The notes below the pieces were generated by a model, which had not been told where the DNA came from, searched no databases, and worked only from the letters and a program-made list of their open reading frames with translations. From positions 2,542,001-2,606,000 of the forward strand of contig OZ257140.1 of assembly GCA_965279165.1 (NCBI GenBank): DNA of 64,000 nt, in the 5' to 3' direction. This document shows, one piece after another, positions 7,319 through 17,500 of this stretch. Numbering within the stretch: position 1 is the stretch's first letter; the number at the start of each line of letters is the position of its first letter. This DNA comes from JBAYIE01 sp965279165. GTDB taxonomy: Bacteria; Bacteroidota; Bacteroidia; UKL13-3. Position numbers and translations under genes: made by a program.

Positions 7319-8737
7319 TTAATTTGATTTTAGTTTTAATAAAGCAATATTCTCCACATGATGGGTATGCGGAAACATATCTACTGGTTGCACTTCAGCA
7401 ACTTCATAAACCTCCTGCATCCAGGCAATATCTCTGGCTTGTGTAGCAGGATTACAGCTAATGTATACCACTTTCTCAGGTTTAATTTCCATTATTTTCC
7501 GTACTACATCTTCGTGCATTCCTGCCCTTGGTGGGTCGGTGATGATTACTTCCGGTTTACCATGTTCCATAATAAATGCATCATTCAATACATCTTTCAT
7601 ATCACCTGCAAAAAAAGTAGCATTTGTAACACTGTTTGAAGTTGCATTATCCTTTGCATCTGCAACAGCACCTTCCACATATTCGATGCCAATTACTTTG
7701 GCGGCTTTTTTAGCCACAAACAAAGCAATGGTTCCAACGCCGGTATATAAATCATACACAATTTCATTACCGGTTAATCCTGCAAGTTCTCTTGCTTTGC
7801 TATACAGTTGCAAGGTTTGTGTGGTATTGGTTTGAAAAAAGGATTTGGGACCAATTTTAAATTCAAGGTCCTCTAAAAATTCAGGAATAAAATCATTCCC
7901 AGAATAAACCACTGTTTCTAAATCAAAAATAGTATCGTTTCGCTTGGTATTGATGACATATAATAAAGAAGTGATCTGAGGAAAGGTAAGATGGATAAAT
8001 TGTAATAGATCGTTTCGTTTTTCTTCTCCATCGTTACTGCCAAATACCACAATTAACATCCATTCGCCTTTTAAAGTATTACGCAAAATCAAACTGCGCA
8101 TAAATCCTTCTTGTGCATATAAATTAAAGAATCCCAATTCGTGTTCGATGCAATAATCGCGTATGGCATTGCGAATTTGGTTTTGTAAATCATCCATCAA
8201 CCAGCATTTTTCTACATCAAACACTTTGTCAAATCGTCCCGGTATATGATAGCCCAATCCGAAGTGTTCTTTTTCTGTTAAGGTATCTTTGCTATTTAAA
8301 TCGACTAACCATTTTTGATGGGTAAAGCTATATTCTAATTTGTTTCTATAAAAAGTAGTTTCTGTAGATCCAACAATAGGCCGCAAAGTTGGAAAAGGAA
8401 ATTTACCGATGCGTTCAAAAGCGTCCAGAACTTGTTGTTGTTTATACTTTAACTGTGCCGGATAGCTCATTTGTTGCCATTTGCAACCTCCACAAGTGCC
8501 AAAATGTTCACAAAAAGTTTGTTCTCTATCAGGCGAAGGACTAATTAATTGTTGAATGCCGGCAAAACCTACGTTTTTTCGCGACGAGAAAACATGTAAA
8601 TCCACCACATCTCCCGGAACGCCATAATCTACCATATAAACCTTTTCTTCATGACGGGCTATACATTTACCTTCACTTCCTGCATTTGTAATGGTAATAT
8701 TGGGGAGAGTAAAAGCCTTGAATTTGCTCTTTCGCAT
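7319..8737 (-). CDS. rlmD: 23S rRNA (uracil-5-)-methyltransferase, RlmD/RumA family
   Basis: The 472-residue protein has an N-terminal TRAM domain (about residues 8-65), then the Fe-S ligand cluster CEHFGTCGGCKWQQM, and a C-terminal Rossmann methyltransferase with VYDLYTGVGTIALFVA (SAM loop), ITDPPRAGMH and the nucleophile loop VVYISCNPATQARD. This fits the TrmA/RlmD family, which methylates C5 of a uridine; Bacteroidota copies are usually assigned to U1939 of 23S rRNA. RlmC-like or tRNA specificity cannot be excluded from sequence alone. It is the first gene of an apparent minus-strand operon running to 5897. Confidence 0.88.
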   Translation of the reverse strand: MRKSKFKAFTLPNITITNAGSEGKCIARHEEKVYMVDYGVPGDVVDLHVFSSRKNVGFAGIQQLISPSPDREQTFCEHFGTCGGCKWQQMSYPAQLKYKQQQVLDAFERIGKFPFPTLRPIVGSTETTFYRNKLEYSFTHQKWLVDLNSKDTLTEKEHFGLGYHIPGRFDKVFDVEKCWLMDDLQNQIRNAIRDYCIEHELGFFNLYAQEGFMRSLILRNTLKGEWMLIVVFGSNDGEEKRNDLLQFIHLTFPQITSLLYVINTKRNDTIFDLETVVYSGNDFIPEFLEDLEFKIGPKSFFQTNTTQTLQLYSKARELAGLTGNEIVYDLYTGVGTIALFVAKKAAKVIGIEYVEGAVADAKDNATSNSVTNATFFAGDMKDVLNDAFIMEHGKPEVIITDPPRAGMHEDVVRKIMEIKPEKVVYISCNPATQARDIAWMQEVYEVAEVQPVDMFPHTHHVENIALLKLKSN

Positions 8738-8823
8738 GGATTAGATAGGATTGAATTTTAAATAAAGCGCGAATATAAGCTAAATGGAAAATTTATTGCC
8801 AGAAATAGCCCCGACAGACTTCC

Positions 8824-9849
8824 TTAAATAATATTAACTTCAGGAGAAATTAAAATTCCGAATTTGTCGTTAACAGACTTTTGAATAGCCATAGCTAAAT
8901 CCCAAATCTCTTTACCGGTTGCCCCGCCATAATTAACCAGTACCAAGGCCTGGTCTTTATGCGATCCTGCATTGCCTAGGCGCTTTCCTTTCCATCCACA
9001 TTGTTCTATCATCCAACCTGCTGCAACTTTTATATAGCCTTCTCCGGCCGGATAACCAACCATTTCCGGAAATTGTAACTTTAAAGCATCAAATTGGGCT
9101 TTTGGTATTTCAGGATTCTTAAAAAAACTTCCAGAGTTCCCTAGTTTTTTCGGATCCGGTAATTTTGAAGTACGAATTTCAATTACTGCATCACTAATTG
9201 CTTTTACTGTAGGTACTGTAATACCTTTTTGTTGCAAGGTTTGTTGAATAGCACCATAGGTTGTATTAAATATTGGATTTTTTGCCAGTTTAAAAGTAAC
9301 CGAAACAATAATATATTGTCCTTTAACCTCGTGTTTAAATATACTTTCACGATATCCAAAACCACATTGTGCATTGGTGAATTGAACTTCTTCTCCATTT
9401 TCAATTTTAACCGCTTCAAGCGAATCAAAGGTGTTCTTAATTTCTACGCCATATGCTCCAATATTTTGCATGGGTGCAGCGCCCACACATCCGGGTATTA
9501 AGGATAAATTTTCAACACCTCCCAAATTATGGTCTATGGTCCATAATACAAAGTCGTGCCAAACTTCCCCACTCATGGCTTTTACCCAAATATGGGTGTC
9601 GTCTTCATGGGTAATGGCTATACCTTTTATTGAGTTTTTAATGACCATCCCTTCAAAATCTCCGGTAATCAATAAATTAGAGCCACCTCCAATTACAAGA
9701 ATTTCTCGGTCAACCAAATTAAAAGCCTGACACAATACGGTTACCTCTTCCTTGGAGGTAACTTCTACAAATTCTTTGGCACTCGCTTCGATGCCAAAGG
9801 TGTTATATGGTTTTAGTGATATATTTTGATGCAATTTCAACCTAGGCAA
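8824..9849 (-). CDS. murB: UDP-N-acetylmuramate dehydrogenase
   Basis: MurB reduces UDP-GlcNAc-enolpyruvate to UDP-MurNAc with NADPH and FAD in peptidoglycan synthesis. The sequence shows NTFGIEASAKEFVEV, the FAD-binding VIGGGSNLLITGDFEGMVIKN, NLSLIPGCVGAAPMQNIGAYGVEI, the catalytic loop SGSFFKNPEIP and GWKGKRLGNAGSHKDQALVLVNYG near the end. The 341 residues match type I MurB of E. coli. No ATG is available at the N-terminus; TTG codons at 9849 or 9840 are the likely starts. It is a single gene, with the repeat-bearing intergenic region behind its start. Confidence 0.95.
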   Translation of the reverse strand: MPRLKLHQNISLKPYNTFGIEASAKEFVEVTSKEEVTVLCQAFNLVDREILVIGGGSNLLITGDFEGMVIKNSIKGIAITHEDDTHIWVKAMSGEVWHDFVLWTIDHNLGGVENLSLIPGCVGAAPMQNIGAYGVEIKNTFDSLEAVKIENGEEVQFTNAQCGFGYRESIFKHEVKGQYIIVSVTFKLAKNPIFNTTYGAIQQTLQQKGITVPTVKAISDAVIEIRTSKLPDPKKLGNSGSFFKNPEIPKAQFDALKLQFPEMVGYPAGEGYIKVAAGWMIEQCGWKGKRLGNAGSHKDQALVLVNYGGATGKEIWDLAMAIQKSVNDKFGILISPEVNII

Positions 9850-9898
9850 GTAAATAAAACCATTTTAAATTGCAATATTTATTTTTTAAATAGTTTAT

Positions 9899-9954
9899 CG
9901 GATCACGGATCACGGTTCACGGACATTAGTCAGTGGTCATTAGTCAGTGGTTGA
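9899..9954. repeat. Heptanucleotide array, 8 units (CGGWTCA then TAGTCAG/TGGTCAT)
   Basis: Eight consecutive 7-bp units in register: CGGATCA twice, CGGTTCA, CGGACAT, then TAGTCAG and TGGTCAT alternating as a 14-bp doublet, ending with TGGTTGA. CGGTTCA is also a unit of the array at 4223-4348. Just downstream, 9963-10006 continues with a looser repeat (AGTATTA twice, then 8-bp units such as TAGTGTTG, AGGTGTTG, GAGTGTTA). Confidence 0.88.
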
Positions 9955-10026
9955 GTTGTTTTAGTATTAAGTATTATAGTGTTGAGGTGTTGGAGTGTTA
10001 AAGTGGTTTCCCCCGGAGCATGCATT

Positions 10027-10068
10027 CATAACTCATATCTTATAACTCATATCTTATAACTTATATCT
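10027..10068. repeat. Heptanucleotide array, 6 units of YATAWCT
   Basis: Six 7-bp units in register (CATAACT, CATATCT, TATAACT, CATATCT, TATAACT, TATATCT), equivalent to three 14-bp doublets. This is the same heptad family as 4391-4460, 5.6 kb away. It lies immediately upstream of the promoter of the gene at 10096. Confidence 0.92.
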
Positions 10069-10082
10069 TAATAATTCTTCCC

Positions 10083-10090
10083 TATTTTCG
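10083..10090 (+). promoter_or_regulatory. Candidate -7 element abutting the start codon
   Basis: TATTTTCG is a one-mismatch TAnnTTTG element. It ends 5 nt before the TTG start at 10096, so transcription should begin at or within a few bases of the start codon. The same TAnnTTCG variant occurs at 38773-38780 and, on the minus strand, at 22542-22549. Confidence 0.45.
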
Positions 10091-10095
10091 CTCCA

Positions 10096-11970
10096 TTGAA
10101 AAACCAATTCGATTATATCATACTTCTGGTAAAACGACTAATACTAGTTTATGCCGTATTTTTTATTTGTCGTTTGCTATTTTATATTTTTAACCATAAC
10201 CAAATTGAAGATATTGGATTTCTCCCGATCATTCAATCTTTTGCAGCCGGATTAATTTTTGATACTTCTGCCATCGTATATCTATTTAGTCCTTTTATGC
10301 TATTGCATTTGTTGCCTTTGCCTTTTCGACATAAAGGATGGTTTCAAATCGTGTTAAAAGGATATTTCTTACTCATGTTGTTTGCAACAGCATTATTTAA
10401 TTTGATTGATATTGGATATTTTCCCTTTACCGGGCGACGATCCGGAATTGAGATTTTTTCCATTTCCAACGATATTTCTGATCAAACTTTTAGTTATATT
10501 TTTACCTACTGGTATTTGTTTATAATACTTTGTCTGATACTTTTTGGAGCTTATCGTATCTATCCCAAAAGTAAATTGGAATACAAGCAATACACAATTT
10601 CATCTTTTCTAATAGAAATTTTTGTTTTTGTTTTTTCGGTAGGGGTAGGTGTATTGGGAGCAAGAGGAGGAACAGCACTCAAACCTATTACAACAGTTGA
10701 TGCAGCTAGTTTTGCAGATGTTAAATTAATAAGTCTCACCTTAAATACGCCATTTCAAATTTTGATAACTTCACAATACAATGATTTGGAAGAGAAATCC
10801 TATTTGAATAAAGAAGAAGCTTTGCAGTATTTTAATCCGGTAAAAATGCCCGACAGCAATACTGTTGAAAGAAGAAATATCGTATTAATTGTGATGGAGA
10901 GCATGGGCAAAGAATATGTTGGTTTTTATAACAAAGGAAAAGGGTACACCCCATTTTTGGATTCTTTAGGTGGCGTTAGCAAAGTATATATGCATGCGTA
11001 TGCCAATGGCAAGCGCTCTATCGAAGGAATTCCTGCAATCATTGCATCCATGCCAACATCCATGGGGTCCGATTATATCAATACGCGATTTCAAACCAAT
11101 AGGTTAAGAGGAATTGGAGGTTACTTAGGAGAAATTGGGTATGATATTAGTTTTTATCACGGTTGTAAAAATGGAACCATGCGTTTCGATAATTTTGTTG
11201 CAGTAACGGGCTCCGGGGCATACTTTGGATTGGATGAATATCCGAATAAAGATGATTTCGACGGACATTGGGGAATTTACGATGAACCTTATTTGCAATA
11301 TTTTGTAAATGCATTGGATGCAAAATCGCAACCTTTTTTCTCTACGGTGTTTACCTTGTCTTCACACCATCCTTACCCAATTCCTAAAAATGTAAAACAA
11401 CTATTTCCTGAAGGTTCCCTTCCCATTCATCGTTCCATACGTTATGCCGATTATGCTTTGAAACAATTTTTTAAATCCGCTTCTTCCAAACCTTGGTTTA
11501 AAAACACCATTTTTATACTTACAGCCGATCATTCGGCCGAAAATGAAACGCCTTATTATCAGAATTTGCAAGGGAAATATGAAATTCCATTTTTAATTTT
11601 TGATCCGCAACTCCCTCACGGAAGTTTGGATACCACTACCTTTCAACAAGCCGATATTTTACCCCTCATTTTAAACAGGGTATATCCAAAACAGTATTTT
11701 GCTTTCAGTAATTTCGATAAACCCAACAAACAATTTGCAGTTCAATTCCTGAATGGCTATTACCAATTGATACAATGGCCATGGGTTTACCATTTTGATG
11801 GCAATATTGGCATTGCACTTTATAACCTTCGAAACGATTCGGGCATGCAAGTTAATTTGTTAAACAATATCCAATTTTCTACCCAAAAGAATGCATTAGA
11901 TAAACTAATCAAAAGTTATATTCAGCAGTATAATGATGCGTTGATTCATAACAAAAGTTATGTGGACTAA
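10096..11970 (+). CDS. LTA synthase-like membrane sulfatase/phosphotransferase
   Basis: The 624-residue protein has about five N-terminal membrane helices (residues 10-215) and a large periplasmic alkaline-phosphatase/sulfatase domain. Metal and nucleophile motifs are visible: NIVLIVMESMGKEYVGFY, then ANGKRSIEGIPAI where LtaS-type enzymes carry the nucleophile (here Ser, not the Thr of staphylococcal LtaS), STVFTLSSHHPYP and ILTADHSAEN. Gram-negative relatives transfer phosphoglycerol or phosphoethanolamine to glycans or lipids. The substrate is unknown. The start is TTG (10096), giving MKNQFDYIILLVKRL; no in-frame ATG lies nearby upstream. Confidence 0.85.
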   Translation: MKNQFDYIILLVKRLILVYAVFFICRLLFYIFNHNQIEDIGFLPIIQSFAAGLIFDTSAIVYLFSPFMLLHLLPLPFRHKGWFQIVLKGYFLLMLFATALFNLIDIGYFPFTGRRSGIEIFSISNDISDQTFSYIFTYWYLFIILCLILFGAYRIYPKSKLEYKQYTISSFLIEIFVFVFSVGVGVLGARGGTALKPITTVDAASFADVKLISLTLNTPFQILITSQYNDLEEKSYLNKEEALQYFNPVKMPDSNTVERRNIVLIVMESMGKEYVGFYNKGKGYTPFLDSLGGVSKVYMHAYANGKRSIEGIPAIIASMPTSMGSDYINTRFQTNRLRGIGGYLGEIGYDISFYHGCKNGTMRFDNFVAVTGSGAYFGLDEYPNKDDFDGHWGIYDEPYLQYFVNALDAKSQPFFSTVFTLSSHHPYPIPKNVKQLFPEGSLPIHRSIRYADYALKQFFKSASSKPWFKNTIFILTADHSAENETPYYQNLQGKYEIPFLIFDPQLPHGSLDTTTFQQADILPLILNRVYPKQYFAFSNFDKPNKQFAVQFLNGYYQLIQWPWVYHFDGNIGIALYNLRNDSGMQVNLLNNIQFSTQKNALDKLIKSYIQQYNDALIHNKSYVD

Positions 11971-12025
11971 ATAATAATTTGTATAGTAAAATTAAATATG
12001 GATAAGTAAGTCTACAAATCTCAAA

Positions 12026-12613
12026 CTAAATTCCCATCGCAATCCCAAATTCCCCTAACTCCTTATAAATCCTCCCTACCGGTAATCCCATTACATTATA
12101 AAAGCAACCGTTTATTTTTTCTACTGCGGTATATCCAAAAAAATCTTGGATACCGTAACTGCCTGCCTTATCAAATGGATGATAATGCTGTATATAATAA
12201 AGCAGATGTTCGGTTGTCATGTTTCGGCAGGTAACTTCACTGCACTCTGTAAATAACACTTGTTTGTTTGCACTTCTCAAACATATTCCGGTATAAACCT
12301 GGTGTGTCTTTCCTGCAATTTCCTGGAGCATATCCAAAGCCTCTTTTTCGTTGGCTGGTTTATTGAGTACATGGTTATTGATCCAAACTATCGTGTCAGC
12401 AGTTAATAAAATTTCATTGTCGGCTAAAGGTAAGGGATAAGCTTTCGATTTTTTATCTGCTAGGTATGATGCAATTTGTTCAGCTTGCAAATGTGCAGGA
12501 AAAGATTCGTCTGTATCGTAGGTATATACACTGTATGGGATTTCTAATCCTTTTATCAACTCTTGTCGGCGTGGTGATTTGGAAGCAAGAATTATTTTAA
12601 TTGGCTTTGTCAT
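12026..12613 (-). CDS. maf: Maf family nucleotide pyrophosphatase
   Basis: Maf-like protein of about 195 residues. The N-terminal IILASKSPRRQELI is the family signature, followed by LLTADTIVWIN with the conserved Asp, the KEALDMLQEIAGKTHQVYTGICL block, and FDKAGSYGIQDFFGYTAVEKINGCFYNVMGLPV near the end. Relatives hydrolyse dTTP, UTP or modified nucleotides and are proposed to keep odd nucleotides out of nucleic acids. The ATG at 12613 gives MTKPIKIILASK; the one at 12619 adds two residues. The gene overlaps the dehydrogenase upstream by 17 bp, so translation is probably coupled. Confidence 0.92.
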   Translation of the reverse strand: MTKPIKIILASKSPRRQELIKGLEIPYSVYTYDTDESFPAHLQAEQIASYLADKKSKAYPLPLADNEILLTADTIVWINNHVLNKPANEKEALDMLQEIAGKTHQVYTGICLRSANKQVLFTECSEVTCRNMTTEHLLYYIQHYHPFDKAGSYGIQDFFGYTAVEKINGCFYNVMGLPVGRIYKELGEFGIAMGI

Positions 12614-13670
12614 GAGCAAAAAATGGTATCTGTAATTTTTCGGATAATTGTTTTAAATCAGCAACTACATTTTCATTTAATGGAATGCCATTTTTTGCTC
12701 TTTCGATACAATGAAAATATTCCGGCTCGCCCGGAATTAGTACCGGTTGTTTTGTATCTGCCGGAACCGATTGTTTAAATCGCGTGATCCAATTATCGAT
12801 ATGTGTAAAATAGTCGTCCTTGTTTCGGAACGCATCAACCCGCATAGCACCAATGAAATGTCCGATGCCTTTTCCGGGTAGGTTCGGCAATGGATCTAAA
12901 AACGAAACAAAAGGTGGCACCCATGGTCCGTAATTTGCCCCACCAAGTACAGCACTTAGAATATCTACAATGGCACCTAAACCATATCCTTTATGACCAC
13001 CTAATGGTAATAATGAACCTCCATCTTTCAATTCATTTGCATTAACTGAATCTTGTCCATCCTTGGTTTGAACCCAACCCAATGGTATATCTTTATTTTG
13101 ACGTTGGGCAATTTCTAATTTTCCATTCGCAGCTGCCGAAGTTGCCATGTCGACTACAACAGGTTGGAATTTTTTTGCCGGAAACGCATAACAAATTGGA
13201 TTTGTGCCGAGCATGCGTTCAATGCTGTTGGTTGGTGCCACCAATGGACTGGCATTGGTCATGGCTATACCAATCATGTCTTGTTCAACTGCCATCATCG
13301 CATGATAACCTGCTATACCAAAATGATTGGAGTTTTGGATGGCAACCCATCCGGTTCCTACCTGGTTTGCCTTCTCCATGGCAATTTTCATAGCCGCCGG
13401 TGCTACGGTTAATCCTAATCCACCATCGGCATCAATGGTTGCCGTAGATGGTGTTTCATGAATGATTTTCCACTTCGGACTAAAATTAGCCCTTTGCTTT
13501 TCCCATAACCGAATATATCCCGAAAGCCGCGCTACTCCATGCGAATCGATACCACGCAAATCAGCTGTAATTAATACCTCTGTTGCCTGATTGGCATCTG
13601 ATTCCGACATTCCACAAGTTAAAAATACATTTCGGGTGAATGCGGTTAATGCCTCTTTACTAATTTTCAT
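12597..13670 (-). CDS. Ldh/Mdh type 2 family NAD(P)-dependent dehydrogenase
   Basis: The 357-residue protein belongs to the malate/L-lactate dehydrogenase type 2 family (YlbC/AllD/MdhII-like), which does not share the classical Rossmann LDH fold. Markers are TADLRGIDSHGVARLSGYIRLWEK with the catalytic His, NSNHFGIAGYHA, TNASPLVAPTNSIERMLGTNPICYAFPA, VVVDMATSAAANGKLEIAQRQ, and LPLGGHKGYGLGAIVDILSAVLGGA. The substrate may be malate, lactate, ureidoglycolate or a sulfolactate-like acid; sequence alone does not decide. It overlaps maf and follows the prohibitin-like gene by 12 nt. Confidence 0.88.
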   Translation of the reverse strand: MKISKEALTAFTRNVFLTCGMSESDANQATEVLITADLRGIDSHGVARLSGYIRLWEKQRANFSPKWKIIHETPSTATIDADGGLGLTVAPAAMKIAMEKANQVGTGWVAIQNSNHFGIAGYHAMMAVEQDMIGIAMTNASPLVAPTNSIERMLGTNPICYAFPAKKFQPVVVDMATSAAANGKLEIAQRQNKDIPLGWVQTKDGQDSVNANELKDGGSLLPLGGHKGYGLGAIVDILSAVLGGANYGPWVPPFVSFLDPLPNLPGKGIGHFIGAMRVDAFRNKDDYFTHIDNWITRFKQSVPADTKQPVLIPGEPEYFHCIERAKNGIPLNENVVADLKQLSEKLQIPFFAHDKAN

Positions 13671-13682
13671 GCAGGAAAAAGT

Positions 13683-14585
13683 TTATTTGCCATCCAAAAT
13701 CAATGGCGTGTTTTTACCACCCATTACAATGATTTTGCTATTGGGCGATTTTGCCAATGCAAGGTTGGCCTGGATAGTTTCGTATTGTAGTTGCTTATCT
13801 GTTAATCCACTGGAAATGATACGCTGGTAATCTGCAATTCCTTGTGCTTCCACTCGTTTGCGTTCGGCTTCCTGTTTTTCTTTTTGTAAAACAAATTGCA
13901 TTTTTTGTGCTTCTTGTTCTGCATTTATTTTTGATTCGATACTTGCTTTAACAGAACCGGGAAGGGTAATATTTCTAACCAACAATTGCTCCAAAACCAA
14001 ACCTCTGGATTTAAAATCGTGTTCAATACTTTTATAAATACGGCTTTGAAATTCGTCACGTTTAGATGAATAAAGAGAAACGGCTTCATAATAAACAGAG
14101 TTGTCTCTAATTTTGGTTCTTGTAAGTGGGCGAACTATTTTATCCCTGTAATCAATTCCAACTTCCTGTAGGATACGGGGTGCTTCCGTTGGTAATACTC
14201 GGTACAAAACGGTTAAATCAATTATCACTTCCAATCCATCTGCTGTTAAAACACGTATGGCATCATCTCCGGTTACGTCTCCTTCATCATGTACACCACT
14301 CATGGTATAGTTCTGGGTTTTTACATCTATTTCTTTTACATCCAATAATGGATTGATAAAATGTAAACCGCTTAACAACGGGTCATTTTCAATTTTGCCA
14401 AATAAAGATTTAACGCCTACATGTCCTGCATCTATTTGTATGATGGATGCACCCAATACTCCTATTACAATTAATGCACTTGCAAAAACTTTAATACTAC
14501 CGGCATATCTGCTTAGTTGTGGAACTTTTGTGATTACCAAAATGGCAACCAACAAAATCAGAATACCCAAAATTACCAATGCCAT
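13683..14585 (-). CDS. Prohibitin-like SPFH domain protein
   Basis: The 300-residue protein has two N-terminal hydrophobic segments (about 2-20 and 33-52) and an SPFH/band 7 domain beginning IDAGHVGVKSLFGKIENDPLLSGLHFINP, with RILQEVGIDYRDKIVRPLTRTKIRDNSVYYEAV and a helical, charged coiled-coil (INAEQEAQKMQFVLQKEKQEAERKR). This is the prohibitin subgroup, which forms large ring assemblies on the inner membrane and often modulates membrane proteases. It lies 11 nt from the protease gene upstream and 12 nt from the dehydrogenase downstream, but a functional link is not evident. Confidence 0.88.
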   Translation of the reverse strand: MALVILGILILLVAILVITKVPQLSRYAGSIKVFASALIVIGVLGASIIQIDAGHVGVKSLFGKIENDPLLSGLHFINPLLDVKEIDVKTQNYTMSGVHDEGDVTGDDAIRVLTADGLEVIIDLTVLYRVLPTEAPRILQEVGIDYRDKIVRPLTRTKIRDNSVYYEAVSLYSSKRDEFQSRIYKSIEHDFKSRGLVLEQLLVRNITLPGSVKASIESKINAEQEAQKMQFVLQKEKQEAERKRVEAQGIADYQRIISSGLTDKQLQYETIQANLALAKSPNSKIIVMGGKNTPLILDGK

Positions 14586-14596
14586 AATATGTAGAT

Positions 14597-17500
14597 TTAA
14601 TTTTTAATGAATTTACCGATAAATTGTTTTTCCGATTGGTTAAACTGTATAAAGTACATTCCTGCCGGTAATTGTTGAACAGCAATTTGTTGTTTTCCCG
14701 ACTGACCTGAATTAACTATTTGTCCGCTTAAATTGGATATAACATAATTCACTTTTCCTTCTAAATCAAAATGAATTACGTCAGTTGTCGGATTGGGATA
14801 AACAGAAATATTTTTGTACGTATCCAGTTCATTTAATCCGGTGTTTGAAGTTACAATCACAACATAATTATGACTTGTACTATCGTGTGCAGTAACGGTA
14901 TAAATAAGCGGATTAAAGAAATCATTTTCAGTAATGCCACTAACTTGTGGTTGGCCATTTACGGTAACTTTAGCAAAAGCAGATGCAGTAAAAGTTGCTT
15001 TTAGTAAAGTAACATCAACGGTTGGAGGTACGATAACTTTAATGGTGTCGTTGGAAATGGTACCACTTACAACCGGATTTAACTCCTGAAAACTAAAGGA
15101 TGTGATTAACTTGCTTTCAGTTGGTTTTTGTGTAATTACCGTATACGTTTTGTTTGAATTGTCTTTGGCTGTAATTTTATACATTACCGGATTGGTGAAA
15201 TTGTTTTTATTGTGCCCACTTACCTGGGCTACGGTTCCAATTTCAGTTTTACAAAACGGACTAGTCATAAAGTCGGCACTTAAATTGGTTAAGGTTGCAG
15301 TTTCAGAAACTTTTACTAAAACAGAATCTCCAATTACAATACCGATTGCAGGTGGATTCAAGGTTGATAGTTTAAAATGCAATAATTTCTTTTCGATGTT
15401 AACCAATTGTCGTTGACCAACCGTATACCAATTACCCCATTTTACATGCGGAATAAGAATGGTTGGTGCAGCACTGGCTTCTAGTTTGGATTCATTTAAT
15501 GAAACGGACATAATAGCGGTATCCTGAATAGACAAATCATAGGTTGTAAACAGTAATTTATTGTCGAGATTGGAATACGTTGGGGTACCAATCATATTGT
15601 TATCTGTTATCATACCATACCTTCCCGTTAAGAGATTGTGGCACATAATTCGATAATTGCCATTGCTCTTGTTGTACATTTCATAAGTAATGATATAAGG
15701 CGAATTTCTGGCAAAAGATGGGTTCATCAATTTAATATCGGATGAATTTTCACTGATTAATTTTTCTACTTTACCGGATCCCAAACCGTTTTGCATATTA
15801 TTCCAAACGTTTAAAAGAGCGATGTCAGAAAAAGAAGTAGTGTCGCCAATTTTATAAGAAGCATCAAACAAAATGTTTTCTCCATTATAATCCCATTCCA
15901 AGCTTCCCGGTTTAATTAAACCCGGTGCTTTTGCGCCTTGCACAAAAGTGGCATTGTATAATTTAAATTGGTGCCAGCTATTGGTTTGAAAAATATAAAT
16001 ATGAATGGAGGAATCATTCATGGTTGTGGTGGCTGCTAGTTTAGAGCCATCTTTCGAAACTGCCACCTGGCGGTAATAACTATTTGTTGGAAAAAGTATC
16101 GCCTCATTTAAAGCACCATCTAAACTAAAACGGTGAATCTTTCCTAAAGTATCGGTAAACACACAAATTTTACCATCATCCGAAATACTAGGTTTATGTA
16201 TGGCCGTACTCATGGTTAGAGTAGTTGGTGTACTACCATCTGTTTTGGTAATATTCATGCGAAACGCATTGAAATAATTAGGGTCGTAAACTAAAATTTT
16301 TTCTAATCCAACATTAGGAGTTAGTTCAGTATTATAAGATGCCAACAAGTTAAAGTCATAAATACCTACTGCATCAAAAGCAGTTTTAACCGCTAAGGCT
16401 TCTGTTGAGGAACTTCCACCAAACAAATCACTTGCCGATTGAAATACCGCATATCTTAAATCACTGAATTGAGAATACCGGGTGAGGTAAAAGGTTAATG
16501 CCCGATAATAAATTTTTTCGGCTTTCGAACTGGATATAGATGTAGCCAGTAAATAATAAGCACGATTTAATATACCACTGTTTAGATGTACTCCTCCGTT
16601 ATCATTCGAACCGGTATAATACTCCGACATATGATTTGGTTGCCAACCATTGTTACCTTGGGTAGTTCCATTGTGTGGATCTTGTAAATTGCGCAAGGCA
16701 CCACTTGGAAAAACGGTTGATTTCACCACATCTTCACCCATTAACCAATCGGTTCTGTCAAGCATACAGCCAAAAATATCAGCCATTGATTCGTTAATAG
16801 CTCCTGATTGACCATCGTATTCTAAATTTGCAGAGGATTGAATTACCCCATGTGTCATTTCATGTGCAGCAAGATCCAATGAACCAACCAGTGCACGGAA
16901 ACTGGTATTTCCATTTCCATATAATAACATTTGTCCATTCCAAAATGAATTATCCAACGGTACACCATTGTTGTTGGTTACATTGATAACAGAAAGAATA
17001 TTTCCTCCTTGGTTATTTAAGGAAATATGATTGTGGGTGTTTTTAAAATAATCGAATACCTGACTTGCATTGTATTGAGCCGATACTGCTTTTGTACTCC
17101 AATTTAAATTATCGTTAGATACTATTTGTGCAAAATTGAGTCCTGCCGTGTTTTGTGCATCCATTGTCCAGATTGCCCCCATAGGGTTTGTAGGAATAAC
17201 GGAACCCGGATTAAACATTGATTTACTGGCGTCGACCATATAGTAAGAACTGCCAACTTGGTATGTATTAATGGTTCGATTAATGCTGTTGATATCAGAC
17301 ACGGTTGTTGTTTTTGGACCATCGGCTGCACAACTATGGTTAAATGCGTGCAATACTTTTCCCGAATGTGCATCCACATAGTAATCCCATGTTTCCAATA
17401 AATTTGGAATTATTTGTATATGCCATGCAAGTGTATACCCAATATTTTTTGTATGGTTTTGGTAAATAACCAAAGTCGATTTTGGTTTGTCATAATGCAT

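Noticed and set aside
9863..9880. ATG upstream of murB as an alternative start (complement near 9861-9863)
   Set aside because: It is out of frame with murB; TTG codons at 9849 or 9840 are the only plausible starts.
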